Assembly: GCF_030695065.1 (NCBI RefSeq)
Contig: NZ_JAUYTR010000025.1
Span: 62,001-126,000 of the forward strand
Direction of reading: 5' to 3'
DNA from: Sediminibacterium sp.
GTDB taxonomy: Bacteria > Bacteroidota > Bacteroidia > Chitinophagales > Chitinophagaceae
DNA: 64,000 nucleotides
In this document: one piece after another, positions 1 through 9,219 of the stretch
How positions within the stretch are numbered: the first letter of the stretch is position 1
Layout of the letters: each line of letters opens with the position of its first letter
Notes under the pieces: generated by a model
What the model was told of the DNA's origin: nothing
Seen by the model: the letters and a program-made list of their open reading frames with translations, nothing else
Database searches by the model: none
Position numbers and translations under genes: made by a program

Positions 1-1
1 A

Positions 2-517
2 ATACTCAATGGTTGGCATGGCGATCACGCTTATACTTTTATTATGGGTGACGCGGATTTAGACGCTATCAATTTGGTTAAAGTAACAAAAGAGTCTTTG
101 TATAAAGGAATAGAGAAAGCGATCGTAAACAATCGCATTGGAGATATTGCATATGCAATTCAAGAACATACCGAAATTAAAAATGGGTATGGTGTTGTTA
201 GGGAGTTGGTAGGTCATGGACTTGGAAGAAGTTTACATGAAGATCCTCAAATGCCTAATTATGGTAAAAGAGGATCTGGTCCTAAATTAAAAGAGAATTT
301 AGTATTGGCAATTGAGCCAATGATTAATTTAGGTTCACGAGAGGTATATACCGATGATGACGGTTGGACAGTTAGAACAAGGGATGGCAAGCCTTCTGTT
401 CACTTTGAACACGATGTATGTGTGAAGCGCAACAAAGCACTTATTTTATCTGATTATAGTATCATTGAAGCTGCTGAGAAATCCAATCCAAATTTGAATA
501 CCAGTTATTATTCATAG
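2..517 (+). CDS. map: Methionine aminopeptidase type I, C-terminal part (5' end outside window)
   Basis: This enzyme removes the initiator methionine from nascent proteins in the cytoplasm, using a two-metal centre. The frame is open to the left edge, so the N-terminus and the first metal-binding Asp are outside the window. Four expected metal-site regions are visible: the Asp in WHGD at the very start, the His in GHGLGRSLHE, the Glu in AIEPM and the Glu in HFEHD. The DGWTVRTRDG segment is also typical of the family. The FAD oxidoreductase gene starts three bases after the stop, so the two are probably cotranscribed. The assignment is firm; only the start is missing. Confidence 0.95.
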   Translation: MLNGWHGDHAYTFIMGDADLDAINLVKVTKESLYKGIEKAIVNNRIGDIAYAIQEHTEIKNGYGVVRELVGHGLGRSLHEDPQMPNYGKRGSGPKLKENLVLAIEPMINLGSREVYTDDDGWTVRTRDGKPSVHFEHDVCVKRNKALILSDYSIIEAAEKSNPNLNTSYYS

Positions 518-520
518 CGA

Positions 521-1747
521 ATGAAAAACCTTATTGTGATTGGTGGAGGTGCTGCAGGTTTTTTTTGTGCAGTGAATGCCGCAAGATTAAATCCAAATCT
601 TAAAGTTACCATTTTAGAAAAATCAAATAAGCTTTTATCTAAAGTTAAAGTTAGTGGTGGAGGAAGATGCAATACAACACATCAGCTTTTTGAAATACCT
701 GAACTGGTAAAAAAATATCCAAGAGGTGAACAGTTTTTAAAAAAAGCATTTTACCAATTTAATACACATCATACTATAGAGTGGTTTGCCAACCGTGGCG
801 TTGAATTGCATGCAGAAGCTGATGGTAGAATGTTTCCTGTAAGTAATAATTCTGAAACTATTATAGCGTGTTTGTTAAAAGAAGCAGATCAATTTAAAGT
901 CAAAATTGAAATGCAAACTGAGGTAAAAAAAATCACTAAACTGGATACTAAATTTCAGATTGAAACGAATAAATTAGGACTAATTGAAGCAGATTATATC
1001 TGTATTGCTTCAGGTGGATTACCCAAGATGGAAATGTTTAATTGGATTAGTCAATTAGGACATGCCATACAATCGCCCGTACCATCACTTTTTACTTTTA
1101 ATATGCCCAAGCATCCCATTACTTCATTAATGGGACTATCTGTTGGCAATGCTGTAATTAAAATAAGTGGAACCAAATTAAAAGAACAAGGGGCTTTATT
1201 GATTACCCATTGGGGACTAAGTGGTCCTGTTGTATTAAAATTGTCTGCATGGGGTGCAAGGCAATTGGCCAATATGGGTTATCAATTTTCTATTCAAGTA
1301 AATTGGTTAGGTGAAACCACTGATGCATTATTAAGATTGGATTGGTCATTTTATCGAGAGCAATTTTCTGCAAACAAAATAGGCAGCAAATATCCATTTG
1401 CTTTGCCTGCAAGGTTATGGCATTTTCTATTAGATGAGGCAGGTATTTCTGCAGATACTAGATGGGGCGAAATTAAAGCTGCAAATCAAAACAAATTGAT
1501 TCAACTACTTACGAGTCATGTTTTCGATATTAATGGTAAAACAACATTTAAAGAAGAGTTTGTTACTAGTGGAGGAGTGCAGCTTTCGAATATTCATCCT
1601 CAAACCATGGAAAGTAAATTGGTTCCAGGCTTGTATTTTGCGGGTGAAGTAATGGATGTTGATGGAATTACTGGTGGATTTAATTTTCAGCATGCTTGGA
1701 CTAGCGGCTTCAATGCAGCAACCGCAATTGCACAATCGGCTCAATAA
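521..1747 (+). CDS. HI0933/BaiN-family FAD-dependent oxidoreductase
   Basis: A 408-residue flavoprotein of the HI0933 (YhiN/BaiN, 'aminoacetone oxidase-like') family. The N-terminus carries the FAD-binding GxGxxG motif (VIGGGAAGFF), followed near residue 45 by the family signature VSGGGRCN. The C-terminus has the second flavin-contact block VTSGGV...GLYFAGEV..DGITGGFN. The physiological substrate of most members is unknown; some gut homologues reduce bile acids, which should not be assumed here. The start lies three bases after the map stop. Length and motifs are complete, with no sign of damage. Confidence 0.9.
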   Translation: MKNLIVIGGGAAGFFCAVNAARLNPNLKVTILEKSNKLLSKVKVSGGGRCNTTHQLFEIPELVKKYPRGEQFLKKAFYQFNTHHTIEWFANRGVELHAEADGRMFPVSNNSETIIACLLKEADQFKVKIEMQTEVKKITKLDTKFQIETNKLGLIEADYICIASGGLPKMEMFNWISQLGHAIQSPVPSLFTFNMPKHPITSLMGLSVGNAVIKISGTKLKEQGALLITHWGLSGPVVLKLSAWGARQLANMGYQFSIQVNWLGETTDALLRLDWSFYREQFSANKIGSKYPFALPARLWHFLLDEAGISADTRWGEIKAANQNKLIQLLTSHVFDINGKTTFKEEFVTSGGVQLSNIHPQTMESKLVPGLYFAGEVMDVDGITGGFNFQHAWTSGFNAATAIAQSAQ

Positions 1748-1827
1748 GTTTTAGGAAATTCCCTTTTTAGCAGCAAGTATTGCATTTTAAAAATAAATGT
1801 CTTAACTTATAGCTAGAAAATTACCCT

Positions 1828-2256
1828 ATGAGTAAAGTAAGTAATATCCTTGCTAGAAAAGGCACCAATGTTGCCAGTGTTAGCCCAAACACGTCTGTTA
1901 TAGACGCATTGAAAATGATGGCAGAGAAAAATATTGGCTCTGTTGTTGTTTCAGAGAATGATCAATTTTTAGGCATCCTTACAGAAAGAGACTATTCACG
2001 AAAAGTTATTTTAATGGGGCGGAATTCCACCAAAACGCCAGTAAGCGAAATCATGAGTGCCGATTTTCCTGCTGTTGCAATGACTGATTCTATTGAACAT
2101 TGTATGCAGTTGATGAGTGCCAGACATATTCGGTATTTACCAGTAATGGTAGACAATAAGTTGGCAGGAATTGTTAGTATGAATGATGTGGTAACTGAAA
2201 CCATTTTAATTCAGAAGGAAACAATTACTCAATTGGAGAATTATCTTCAATCTTAA
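1828..2256 (+). CDS. Two-CBS-domain protein
   Basis: A 142-residue protein made almost entirely of a tandem CBS pair (about residues 8-62 and 75-132). This unit usually binds adenosine nucleotides (AMP, ATP, SAM) and acts as an energy sensor. The repeats show as 'VSPNTSVIDALKMMAEKNIGSVVV' style helices followed by GILTERDY and GIVSMNDV, the usual end of each CBS motif. No catalytic domain is attached, so it probably regulates a partner protein. It stands alone, 80 bases after the oxidoreductase and 122 bases before the secreted protease, so the partner cannot be inferred from context. Confidence 0.88.
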   Translation: MSKVSNILARKGTNVASVSPNTSVIDALKMMAEKNIGSVVVSENDQFLGILTERDYSRKVILMGRNSTKTPVSEIMSADFPAVAMTDSIEHCMQLMSARHIRYLPVMVDNKLAGIVSMNDVVTETILIQKETITQLENYLQS

Positions 2257-2378
2257 TAATTCCATTCGTACCTGTTTATTTACTTCAACTAGGTGTTTTT
2301 TACCAATTATAAAACATTCTGTTAATTCATTCTTTTTTGTTAACAGAATGCATATTTTGTAAATTCTAAACAAATTAT

Positions 2379-4949
2379 ATGAAAAGATACTTCTTGGGCA
2401 CTGCATTGCTTTTAGTAGGAGTTACTACAATGGTTCATGCACAACAACCGCCAACCCCAGCTGCAAAGCCTGCAGCTGATACCACCAAACCCGCTGCTCC
2501 AAAAAAGCCAACTGTTGCCGATAAAACAAAAGGCAATAAAAAAATTGAAGGGTTATTTACTGTTTACCAAGATACGGTAACTGGAAGCTTACAAATGTAT
2601 ATCCGCAAAGATCAATTAGAGAAAGAGTTTATTTATCAGAGCTTTTCTATCAGTGGCCCTACCACTTTATTTTTAAATCAAAGTATGCATAGAAGTACTG
2701 CGGTTTATAAAATAAAAAGAGCTTTTGACAAACTAGAGTTTTCTGAAGTAAATACCAACTTTTATTATGACCCAAATAATCCCGTTAGTAAATCTGCTAA
2801 TGTAGATAAACCAGAAGCGGTATTCTTTAATGATAAGTTTAGTGTAGAAGACGAAAATGGATACTTAGTTAGTGTGGATGGTTTGTTTCTTACTGAAAAA
2901 ATGGATCCGGTTAAACCTCAAATGGCACCGAGTCCTATGGCCATGTTCACCTTTAACTTAGGCGGCTTAAATCTTACCAAATCAAAATATGTAGACATCC
3001 GATCTTATCCAAACAATACGGATATTGTTGTAGACTTATCATACGATAATCCTACAACATTGGCATCAGGTGGTCCAGATGTAGTGGATCCAAGATATGT
3101 TCGGGTTAGAATGCAGCATAGCTTTTTAGAAATGCCTAAAAATGATTTTAGGGCAAGAAGAGATGATCCTAGAGTGGGTTATTTTATGCAGCAACGTACC
3201 AATATGACTAGTGTTGGTGTAACTCCTTATAAAGACATGATTAATCGTTGGTTTTTGAAAAAGAAAGACCCATCTGCTGCAATAAGTGAGCCTGTAGAAC
3301 CCATTGTTTTTTGGGTAGAGAACACTACGCCTTTAGAATACCGTCAAACAATTGTTGATGCAGGCTTAAAGTGGAATGAAGCATTTGAAAAAGCAGGGTT
3401 TAAAAACGCCGTGCAAATGAACATCATGCCCGATGATGCTAAGTGGAACCCTGCTGATATTCGTTATAATGTAATTAGATGGGTATCTTCTGCTCAACCT
3501 TCCTATGGAGCAATTGGGCCAAGTTTTGTGAATCCAAGAACAGGTCAAATTTTGGGTTCTGATATTACCGTTGAATGGTATTCTGGAAGTGCAACTCCAA
3601 TTAGTGATGAATTGTTTAATGGTCCTTCTATGCCACAATTGGTATTTCCAGGAATGGAGCACCAACATTTGTATAATTGCAATATTGGATCAGAATTAAA
3701 AATGCAATACACTGCTGGCTTAACTACATTAGAAACCATGGATGCTAGTGCTGCAGAAATAAAAGAAATGCACCAGCAATTTCTAATTTATTTAATCATG
3801 CATGAAATGGGGCATACACTTGGATTAAACCACAATATGAAGAGTAGCCAAATGTTGTCTCCAACAGAAGTGCATAACAAGTCTATTACTCGTAAAATTG
3901 GTTTGATTGGTTCGGTGATGGATTATCCGGCAATCAACGTTTCTTTAGACAGGTCTAAGCAAGGAGATTATTATACAACCAAAGCAGGTCCTTATGATAT
4001 TTGGGCTATTGAATTTGGATATACTCCTTTTAATGAAACAGAAGAAGAAGCAATGCTCACCAAAATCTTATCTAAGAGTACCGATCCTAAATTGGCATTC
4101 GGTAATGATGGGGATGATATGCGTGCGCCGGGTAAAGCAATTGATCCTCGTATCAATGTTAACGATATGAGTAACGATGCTGTTGCATATGCAGAGGATA
4201 GATTTAAGTTGGTAAATAATATAATGGGTAAATTGATTCAAAAATATACCAAGCCTGGTCAATCTTATGCTGAGCTTCGCAATAGATATTTAATGTTGCA
4301 GGGTCAAAGAAGTGGTCAAATCAATGCCGTGAGCCGTTATATTGGTGGTGTTTATATTGATAGAAGTTTCCCTGAGCAAAATTCTACTAATAAGCCTTAT
4401 ACACCTACTCCTTTTGCAACACAAAAAAAGGCGATGGATGTGTTAAACAAATATGTATTTGCTCCGAATGCATTTGAAGCCGACACCCAATTGTTTCCTT
4501 ACCTACAAATGCAACGTAGAGGGTTTAATCAACCTGGAAACGGAGAAGATTTCAAAGTGTCTAATACTTTCTTAGGTTTACAAGTTAATGGTGCATTGGC
4601 ACATATCTTAAATCCAATTACACTGCAAAGAGTTAATAATACTCGCTTGTATGGAAATGAATACAGTGTGGTTGATATTATGAGTGATTTAGTAAAAGGA
4701 ATTTTTGATGCAGATATCAATGCCAATGTAAACGTGTATCGCAGATATATACAAATCAGTTTTGTAAAGGGTGCGGTAGGATTAATTGCGCCTAATTCTA
4801 CATTGGATGAAGTATCAAAGTCTGCTGCATTGTATACTCTGAAAAAGTTGAGAACAAAATTGGCTGCGGCGGTTTCACCAAATGAGGATACCAAAGCACA
4901 TAGAGCTCATTTGCTGTTCTTGATAGATAAAGCTTTAAAGGCTGATTAA
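2379..4949 (+). CDS. Secreted zinc-dependent metalloprotease (DUF5117/DUF5118, gluzincin-like)
   Basis: An 856-residue exported protein. An N-terminal signal peptide (residues 1-22, ending VHAQ) is followed by a Pro/Ala/Lys-rich linker and the DUF5118/DUF5117 region that precedes the catalytic domain in this family. The active site HEMGHTLGLNHN begins at about residue 475 and gives the HExxHxxGxxH zinc triad with the catalytic Glu. It is expected in the periplasm or at the outer surface; no CHU_C or T9SS tail is seen at the C-terminus. The gene is monocistronic and ends before a strong bidirectional terminator. The family is common in Bacteroidota and its natural substrate is not known. Confidence 0.9.
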   Translation: MKRYFLGTALLLVGVTTMVHAQQPPTPAAKPAADTTKPAAPKKPTVADKTKGNKKIEGLFTVYQDTVTGSLQMYIRKDQLEKEFIYQSFSISGPTTLFLNQSMHRSTAVYKIKRAFDKLEFSEVNTNFYYDPNNPVSKSANVDKPEAVFFNDKFSVEDENGYLVSVDGLFLTEKMDPVKPQMAPSPMAMFTFNLGGLNLTKSKYVDIRSYPNNTDIVVDLSYDNPTTLASGGPDVVDPRYVRVRMQHSFLEMPKNDFRARRDDPRVGYFMQQRTNMTSVGVTPYKDMINRWFLKKKDPSAAISEPVEPIVFWVENTTPLEYRQTIVDAGLKWNEAFEKAGFKNAVQMNIMPDDAKWNPADIRYNVIRWVSSAQPSYGAIGPSFVNPRTGQILGSDITVEWYSGSATPISDELFNGPSMPQLVFPGMEHQHLYNCNIGSELKMQYTAGLTTLETMDASAAEIKEMHQQFLIYLIMHEMGHTLGLNHNMKSSQMLSPTEVHNKSITRKIGLIGSVMDYPAINVSLDRSKQGDYYTTKAGPYDIWAIEFGYTPFNETEEEAMLTKILSKSTDPKLAFGNDGDDMRAPGKAIDPRINVNDMSNDAVAYAEDRFKLVNNIMGKLIQKYTKPGQSYAELRNRYLMLQGQRSGQINAVSRYIGGVYIDRSFPEQNSTNKPYTPTPFATQKKAMDVLNKYVFAPNAFEADTQLFPYLQMQRRGFNQPGNGEDFKVSNTFLGLQVNGALAHILNPITLQRVNNTRLYGNEYSVVDIMSDLVKGIFDADINANVNVYRRYIQISFVKGAVGLIAPNSTLDEVSKSAALYTLKKLRTKLAAAVSPNEDTKAHRAHLLFLIDKALKAD

Positions 4950-4967
4950 TTTGAATAGATCAAATAT

Positions 4968-5006
4968 AAAATCCCGTTCCGATTTATCGGAACGGGATTT
5001 CTTTTT
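4968..5006. terminator. Bidirectional intrinsic terminator
   Basis: A 13-bp perfect stem (ATCCCGTTCCGAT at 4971-4983 with its complement at 4986-4998) closes a two-base loop, with T-rich sequence on the right and A-rich sequence on the left. It sits between two convergent genes, the metalloprotease (ends 4949) and the small secreted protein (ends 5023), and can serve both. Confidence 0.85.
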
Positions 5007-5022
5007 ATGCAAAGCTTTTGTA

Positions 5023-5370
5023 TTATTGTTTTTTCTTTGTTGATGCTGTTTTTTTAGCGGTTGGTTTTACCAATTGTTTATTTTCTTTATAACGCATATC
5101 TGGGGTACCATCTGCTTTTCTTGGTCCTGGTGCAATAGCATTCAATTTTTCTTTATTGGCTTTGTAGCGCATGTCCATAGTTCCATCCGATTTAGTGGGA
5201 TGTAAGACCTCATCATTTTTCCCATTTGGTTTAATGCCTTTTTGAAAGGATTGAATTTTCTTGATGTCTTCAGTACGTTGGCTTTTTTGTTGTGCTTGAA
5301 CGGGCAAAAAAAAGGATGCCACTAAAATTAGCGGGATGCAAAATCGATACATAGTTGAATTATTTACCAA
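5023..5370 (-). CDS. Small exported protein with two DGTxDMRYKxNK repeats
   Basis: A 115-residue protein with a signal peptide (about residues 1-26, ending VQAQ) and a very basic mature part. Two copies of the unit DGTMDMRYKANK and DGTPDMRYKENK are separated by about 25 residues, and a third degenerate unit (PNGKNDEVLHPTKS) lies just upstream. The C-terminus is Lys-rich. I recognise this repeat as widespread in Bacteroidota hypothetical proteins, but no function is established. It lies just downstream of a second small exported basic protein on the same strand (19 bases apart), so the two may be cotranscribed. Confidence 0.75.
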   Translation of the reverse strand: MVNNSTMYRFCIPLILVASFFLPVQAQQKSQRTEDIKKIQSFQKGIKPNGKNDEVLHPTKSDGTMDMRYKANKEKLNAIAPGPRKADGTPDMRYKENKQLVKPTAKKTASTKKKQ

Positions 5371-5389
5371 CTAAAATACAGAAATGGGT

Positions 5390-5812
5390 TTAATATCTTT
5401 TGGGATAAGTTTGGGCAATCCTAGCTTCTTTTCTTTCTATATTATTAGAAGGAGTTTTATATCCAGGTGAACCAATTCTTTCTGCCGCACCACCTGGTCC
5501 AGCTCTGTATTTAGCTTCAGGGTTGGTATTGCTGGCGTTGTTTTGAAGAAACTGCATCCGCTTACGAATGCGGTCCATATTTTCTTTATTTCTTTTAGCT
5601 TTTTCAGCATCCGTTAAAACAGGGCCTATATTTTTTGCCTTTTTGCCCATTGACATAGCTTTGGCTCTTTCAGCTTTATTTGCAAGTATTTGGGCTTCCA
5701 TGGCTTTTTTTTGGGCACGCATGGCTTTTTCAACCCTTGGGTCGTAAGATTGTGCATAAGAAAAAACACCGATCATGCACCCTAATAATAGGAATAGCGG
5801 TTTAATTTTCAT
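5390..5812 (-). CDS. Small exported basic protein of unknown function
   Basis: A 140-residue protein with a signal peptide (residues 1-20, ending FSYAQS). The mature part is rich in Lys, Arg, Ala and Met, with a helical segment at residues 28-90 (repeated AxKA and RMQF patterns) and a Gly/Pro-rich C-terminus containing GPGGAAERIGSPGY. It probably resides in the periplasm. It is the first gene of a minus-strand pair with the repeat protein at 5023-5370. I do not recognise a domain, and no function can be inferred beyond export. Confidence 0.7.
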   Translation of the reverse strand: MKIKPLFLLLGCMIGVFSYAQSYDPRVEKAMRAQKKAMEAQILANKAERAKAMSMGKKAKNIGPVLTDAEKAKRNKENMDRIRKRMQFLQNNASNTNPEAKYRAGPGGAAERIGSPGYKTPSNNIERKEARIAQTYPKRY

Positions 5813-5916
5813 AAGAAAATGGTCATTGGACTACTAAAATAAGTAAAAATTAATACAAATGCAATAGCTGGCAAGTATTTTAGGGCTTTTATAGGGTAAA
5901 ATTTGGGAACTTTGAT

Positions 5917-5924
5917 TAACTTTG
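5917..5924 (+). promoter_or_regulatory. Bacteroidota -7 promoter box for rpsA
   Basis: TAACTTTG matches the Bacteroidota sigma-ABfr -7 consensus TAnnTTTG and lies 30 bases before the ATG at 5954. It overlaps an upstream in-frame ATG at 5903, so translation almost certainly starts at 5954. No clear -33 TTG is seen at the usual spacing. Confidence 0.6.
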
Positions 5925-5953
5925 CACCCCGATTAAAACCATCGGGTTATTGT

Positions 5954-7846
5954 ATGATCTTATTTAACAAACAACTAAACGCAGATGCTCAGGAGAACGT
6001 TGCCGCTTCAGAAGAAGCCGTTACTGTTCCTACTGCGACAACAAATGCACCTGAAGTAGTTACCGCTCACGACGATTTCGATTGGACTATTGACAAAAGA
6101 AATGTTAGTCACTATGCAGAATCAGAGCGTGTAAAGTATGACAAAGTGTACGACAACACTTTTATTCAAATTGAAGATGGCGAAATCATCAACGGTAGCG
6201 TTGTTGCTTTAACTAAAACCGATGTTGTAGTAAACATTGGATTTAAGAGCGATGGTTTGGTTTCTTTAAATGAATTCCGTGATTTGCCAGGATTGGCAGT
6301 AGGTGATGAGGTAGAAGTAATGGTGGTAGAAAAAGAAGACCGCTCTGGTAATCTTCACTTAAGCCGCAAGTCTGCTCGTATTTACCGTGCTTGGGAAAGA
6401 ATTGTGGAAGTTCACAAAACCGGTGAAGTTGTAACAGGTACTGTTACCAGCAAAACCAAAGGTGGATTGATTGTAGATGTGTTTGGTATGGAAACATTCT
6501 TGCCAGGATCTCAAATTGATGTGAAGCCTGTAACTGATTACGATCAGTTTGTTGGTAAAACAATGGAGTTTAAAGTAGTGAAGATTAACGAAACTATTAA
6601 GAACGCTGTTGTATCTCATAAAGCATTAATTGAAAGTGATATTGAAGCACAACGTGCAGAAATCATGAGTAAGTTAGAGAAGGGTCAAGTACTAGAAGGT
6701 ATTGTTAAAAACATTACCGACTTTGGTGCATTCATGGACTTAGGTGGTTTAGATGGTTTATTGTATATCACCGATATTTCTTGGGGTAGAATTTCTCACC
6801 CAAGTGAAGTGGTTAAGATGGATCAGAAATTACAAGTGGTTGTATTAGACTTTGATGACGATAAAAAACGCATCAGCCTAGGACTAAAACAATTGACTCC
6901 ACACCCATGGGATGTATTACCAGAAGGATTGGCTGAAGGTTCTGTTGTTAAAGGTAAAGTAGTAAATATTGAAGATTATGGTGCATTCTTAGAAATTCAA
7001 CCTGGTGTTGAAGGTTTAGTGCACGTATCTGAAATCACTTGGGCTAACACACCAATTAATGCAAAAGAATTCTTCAAATTAGGAGATGAGCATGAAGCTA
7101 AAGTGGTTACTCTAGATAAGGATGCTCGTAAAATGAGCTTGAGCATTAAGCAAATGACTCAAGATCCTTGGAATACCATCGAAAATAAATTCCCTGAGAA
7201 CAGCAAGCACAAAGGTTTAGTAAAAAACATTACTCCTTACGGTGTATTTGTTGAGCTAGAGCCAGGAATTGGTGGAATGATTCATATTAGCGACTTAAGC
7301 TGGTTGAAGCGTTTTAATCACCCAACTGATTATACCAAAGTAGCTGATCAAATTGATATTATCATTTTAAGTATCGATAAAGAAAACCGCAAGCTTCAGT
7401 TAGGTCATAAGCAACTAGAAGAAGATCCTTGGAATTCTTTAGAAGAAACATTTGCAATTGGATCTATCCATGAGGGTACTGTTACCCGTAAGGATGATAA
7501 AGGTGCATTGGTTCAATTACAATATGGTTTAGAAGGTTTTGCTCCTAACCGTCATTTAAACAAAGAAGATGGTACTCAGGTTAAAGCTGATGAAACTGCA
7601 CAATTTGTAGTAATTGAATTTGATCGCAACGAAAAGCGCATTGTTTTAAGCCACGCTCGTATTTGGGAGCAGCATATTGCTGAAGAAAAAGAAGCAGCGA
7701 AGAAAGAAGCGAAAGCTGAATCTGATAACACTAAGAAAGCGGTTAAAAATATCCAGGCTAAAGTTGAAAAAGCTACCCTTGGAGATTTAGGCGCTCTTGC
7801 TGAAATCAAGGCTAAATTGCAGGAAGGAGAGGGTGATACTAAGTAA
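5954..7846 (+). CDS. rpsA: 30S ribosomal protein S1
   Basis: Ribosomal protein S1 binds mRNA on the small subunit and helps unfold and dock leaders, which matters in Bacteroidota because they use few Shine-Dalgarno sites. The 630-residue product has six S1/OB repeats between about residues 60 and 565. The central repeats carry the classic pattern (GIVKNITDFGAFMDL, GKVVNIEDYGAFLEI, GLVKNITPYGVFVEL), while the first two and the sixth are more divergent. The last 60 residues are a Lys/Glu/Ala-rich helix. I chose 5954 over the in-frame ATG at 5903 because a promoter box overlaps the latter. A strong terminator follows. Confidence 0.95.
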   Translation: MILFNKQLNADAQENVAASEEAVTVPTATTNAPEVVTAHDDFDWTIDKRNVSHYAESERVKYDKVYDNTFIQIEDGEIINGSVVALTKTDVVVNIGFKSDGLVSLNEFRDLPGLAVGDEVEVMVVEKEDRSGNLHLSRKSARIYRAWERIVEVHKTGEVVTGTVTSKTKGGLIVDVFGMETFLPGSQIDVKPVTDYDQFVGKTMEFKVVKINETIKNAVVSHKALIESDIEAQRAEIMSKLEKGQVLEGIVKNITDFGAFMDLGGLDGLLYITDISWGRISHPSEVVKMDQKLQVVVLDFDDDKKRISLGLKQLTPHPWDVLPEGLAEGSVVKGKVVNIEDYGAFLEIQPGVEGLVHVSEITWANTPINAKEFFKLGDEHEAKVVTLDKDARKMSLSIKQMTQDPWNTIENKFPENSKHKGLVKNITPYGVFVELEPGIGGMIHISDLSWLKRFNHPTDYTKVADQIDIIILSIDKENRKLQLGHKQLEEDPWNSLEETFAIGSIHEGTVTRKDDKGALVQLQYGLEGFAPNRHLNKEDGTQVKADETAQFVVIEFDRNEKRIVLSHARIWEQHIAEEKEAAKKEAKAESDNTKKAVKNIQAKVEKATLGDLGALAEIKAKLQEGEGDTK

Positions 7847-7869
7847 TATCACCTGAAGTTGTAATAGAA

Positions 7870-7906
7870 AAGGCTGTCCGGTTGTAAAACGCTGGACGGC
7901 CTTTTT
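7870..7906 (+). terminator. Intrinsic terminator after rpsA
   Basis: The arms AGGCTGTCCGG (7871-7881) and CTGGACGGCCT pair with G-U wobbles across a short A-rich loop and are followed by a run of five T. It begins 24 bases after the rpsA stop. Confidence 0.8.
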
Positions 7907-7989
7907 AGCTATTAATTAACGCCCGGTACCATCAACTTGAGAAAAACCCTTCTTAAATTGCTATTTTATACGTAATTTCGCCAACTTCT

Positions 7990-8796
7990 ATGGGTAGAAT
8001 TGTAACTATTTTATTGTTGACCGTTTTCTTGGCTTCGTCTTGCACTACAAAGTTTGCTAAAATAATGAAGAGCAAGGATTATGAGTATAAGTACAAAATG
8101 GCCGAGCAGTACTATGCCAACAAAAAGTACCAGGAAGCATTAAGGCTCTTTGAAGATATATTTCCGTATTTAAAAGGTACCCAGCGGTATGAAGATTTGT
8201 ATTACAAATACGCCTATTCATATTACTACATTAAGGATTACCTGAACGCGGAAAATATGTTTAAAAGCTTTGTAGAAAACTTTCCTGCAAGCACTAAAAG
8301 TCAAGACTGCGAATACATGCGGGCTTATTGCTTTTATAAACAATCTCCTAAGGTAGAATTAGATCAAACTAATACTACTAAAACGATGGGTTTAATGCAG
8401 GCATTCATTAGTACGCATCCTACTTCTAATAGAGTAAAAGAAGCAACGGACATTATTGATTTGTGCAGAGAGAAATTAGAGCGTAAGGAATTTCTAAGTG
8501 CTGAGTTGTATTATAATTTGGGATTTTATAAAGCAGCTGCAATTGCTTTTAGTAATGTAGCAGATAATTTTCCTGATTCTAAAAAGTCAGATGAATACAA
8601 GGTGCTCATGATTAAGTCGTACTTCAAGTATGCTGAAATGAGTTATGAGGAAAAACAAAAAGAGCGTTACGAAAAAGTGATTTCTGAGTGCAATGAATTT
8701 GCGGATCGTTTCACTGATAGTAAATTTTTAGAAGAAGTTAGCAAGTATAAAACACAAACCCTTAACATACTTAAAAAAACGGGAAAAAATGAGTAA
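7990..8796 (+). CDS. bamD: Outer membrane assembly lipoprotein BamD
   Basis: BamD is a periplasm-facing lipoprotein of the BAM complex, which inserts beta-barrel proteins into the outer membrane. The 268-residue product starts with a lipoprotein signal whose lipobox is LASSC, making Cys18 the lipidated residue. The rest is a TPR superhelix (for example YYANKKYQEALRLFEDIF and YYIKDYLNAENMFKSFVENF). Order and length match Bacteroidota BamD. The stop overlaps the start of rpoZ by 8 bases, a linkage typical of the phylum. Confidence 0.92.
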   Translation: MGRIVTILLLTVFLASSCTTKFAKIMKSKDYEYKYKMAEQYYANKKYQEALRLFEDIFPYLKGTQRYEDLYYKYAYSYYYIKDYLNAENMFKSFVENFPASTKSQDCEYMRAYCFYKQSPKVELDQTNTTKTMGLMQAFISTHPTSNRVKEATDIIDLCREKLERKEFLSAELYYNLGFYKAAAIAFSNVADNFPDSKKSDEYKVLMIKSYFKYAEMSYEEKQKERYEKVISECNEFADRFTDSKFLEEVSKYKTQTLNILKKTGKNE

Positions 8797-9133
8797 ATTA
8801 AGAAGGCAAATGAGTGCCAACACCGCTAGTGTGGTAGAAACCAAAAGCCTAATCTCCATAAAAGAGAAAACAGGTAATCTGTATGAATCAATTGCTATTA
8901 TTGCAAGAAGAGCCAATCAGATCAATATTTCCCTACGCGAAGAATTGCATAATAAGCTAGAAGAGTTTGCAAGCCATACTGATAGCTTAGAAGAAATTCA
9001 TGAAAATAAGGAGCAAATTGAAATTTCCCGTGCGTACGAGAAAATGCCTAACCCTGCAATTCTGGCTACAACAGAGTTTATGGAAGGTAAAGTATACCAT
9101 AGAAGAAATATTGATACCGACTTATTTAGATAA
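8789..9133 (+). CDS. rpoZ: RNA polymerase omega subunit
   Basis: A 114-residue Bacteroidota-type omega subunit, which helps assemble and stabilise RNA polymerase. The core 'NLYESIAIIARRANQINISLREEL' stretch corresponds to the conserved region that clamps the beta' C-terminus. The tail EISRAYEKMPNPAILATTEFMEGKVYHR is typical of the phylum. It overlaps bamD by 8 bases and is followed by a terminator hairpin. In many relatives coaBC follows here; it is absent. Confidence 0.88.
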   Translation: MSKLRRQMSANTASVVETKSLISIKEKTGNLYESIAIIARRANQINISLREELHNKLEEFASHTDSLEEIHENKEQIEISRAYEKMPNPAILATTEFMEGKVYHRRNIDTDLFR

Positions 9134-9158
9134 GCCAATTCTTTCTAAAATGATTTAA

Positions 9159-9184
9159 ACGACAGTATAATACTGTCGTTTTTT
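9159..9184 (+). terminator. Intrinsic terminator after rpoZ
   Basis: ACGACAGTAT and its complement ATACTGTCGT are separated by a single base (the top pairs open to form the real loop) and followed by a T run. It closes the bamD-rpoZ unit and separates it from the DUF4835 gene. Confidence 0.8.
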
Positions 9185-9219
9185 GTTACTTTTAGTTTCT
9201 GTTCAAATTAACTTTAATT

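Noticed and set aside
5903..5953. N-terminal extension of rpsA
   Set aside because: A promoter box overlaps it and the added residues have no family resemblance; the start at 5954 is preferred.
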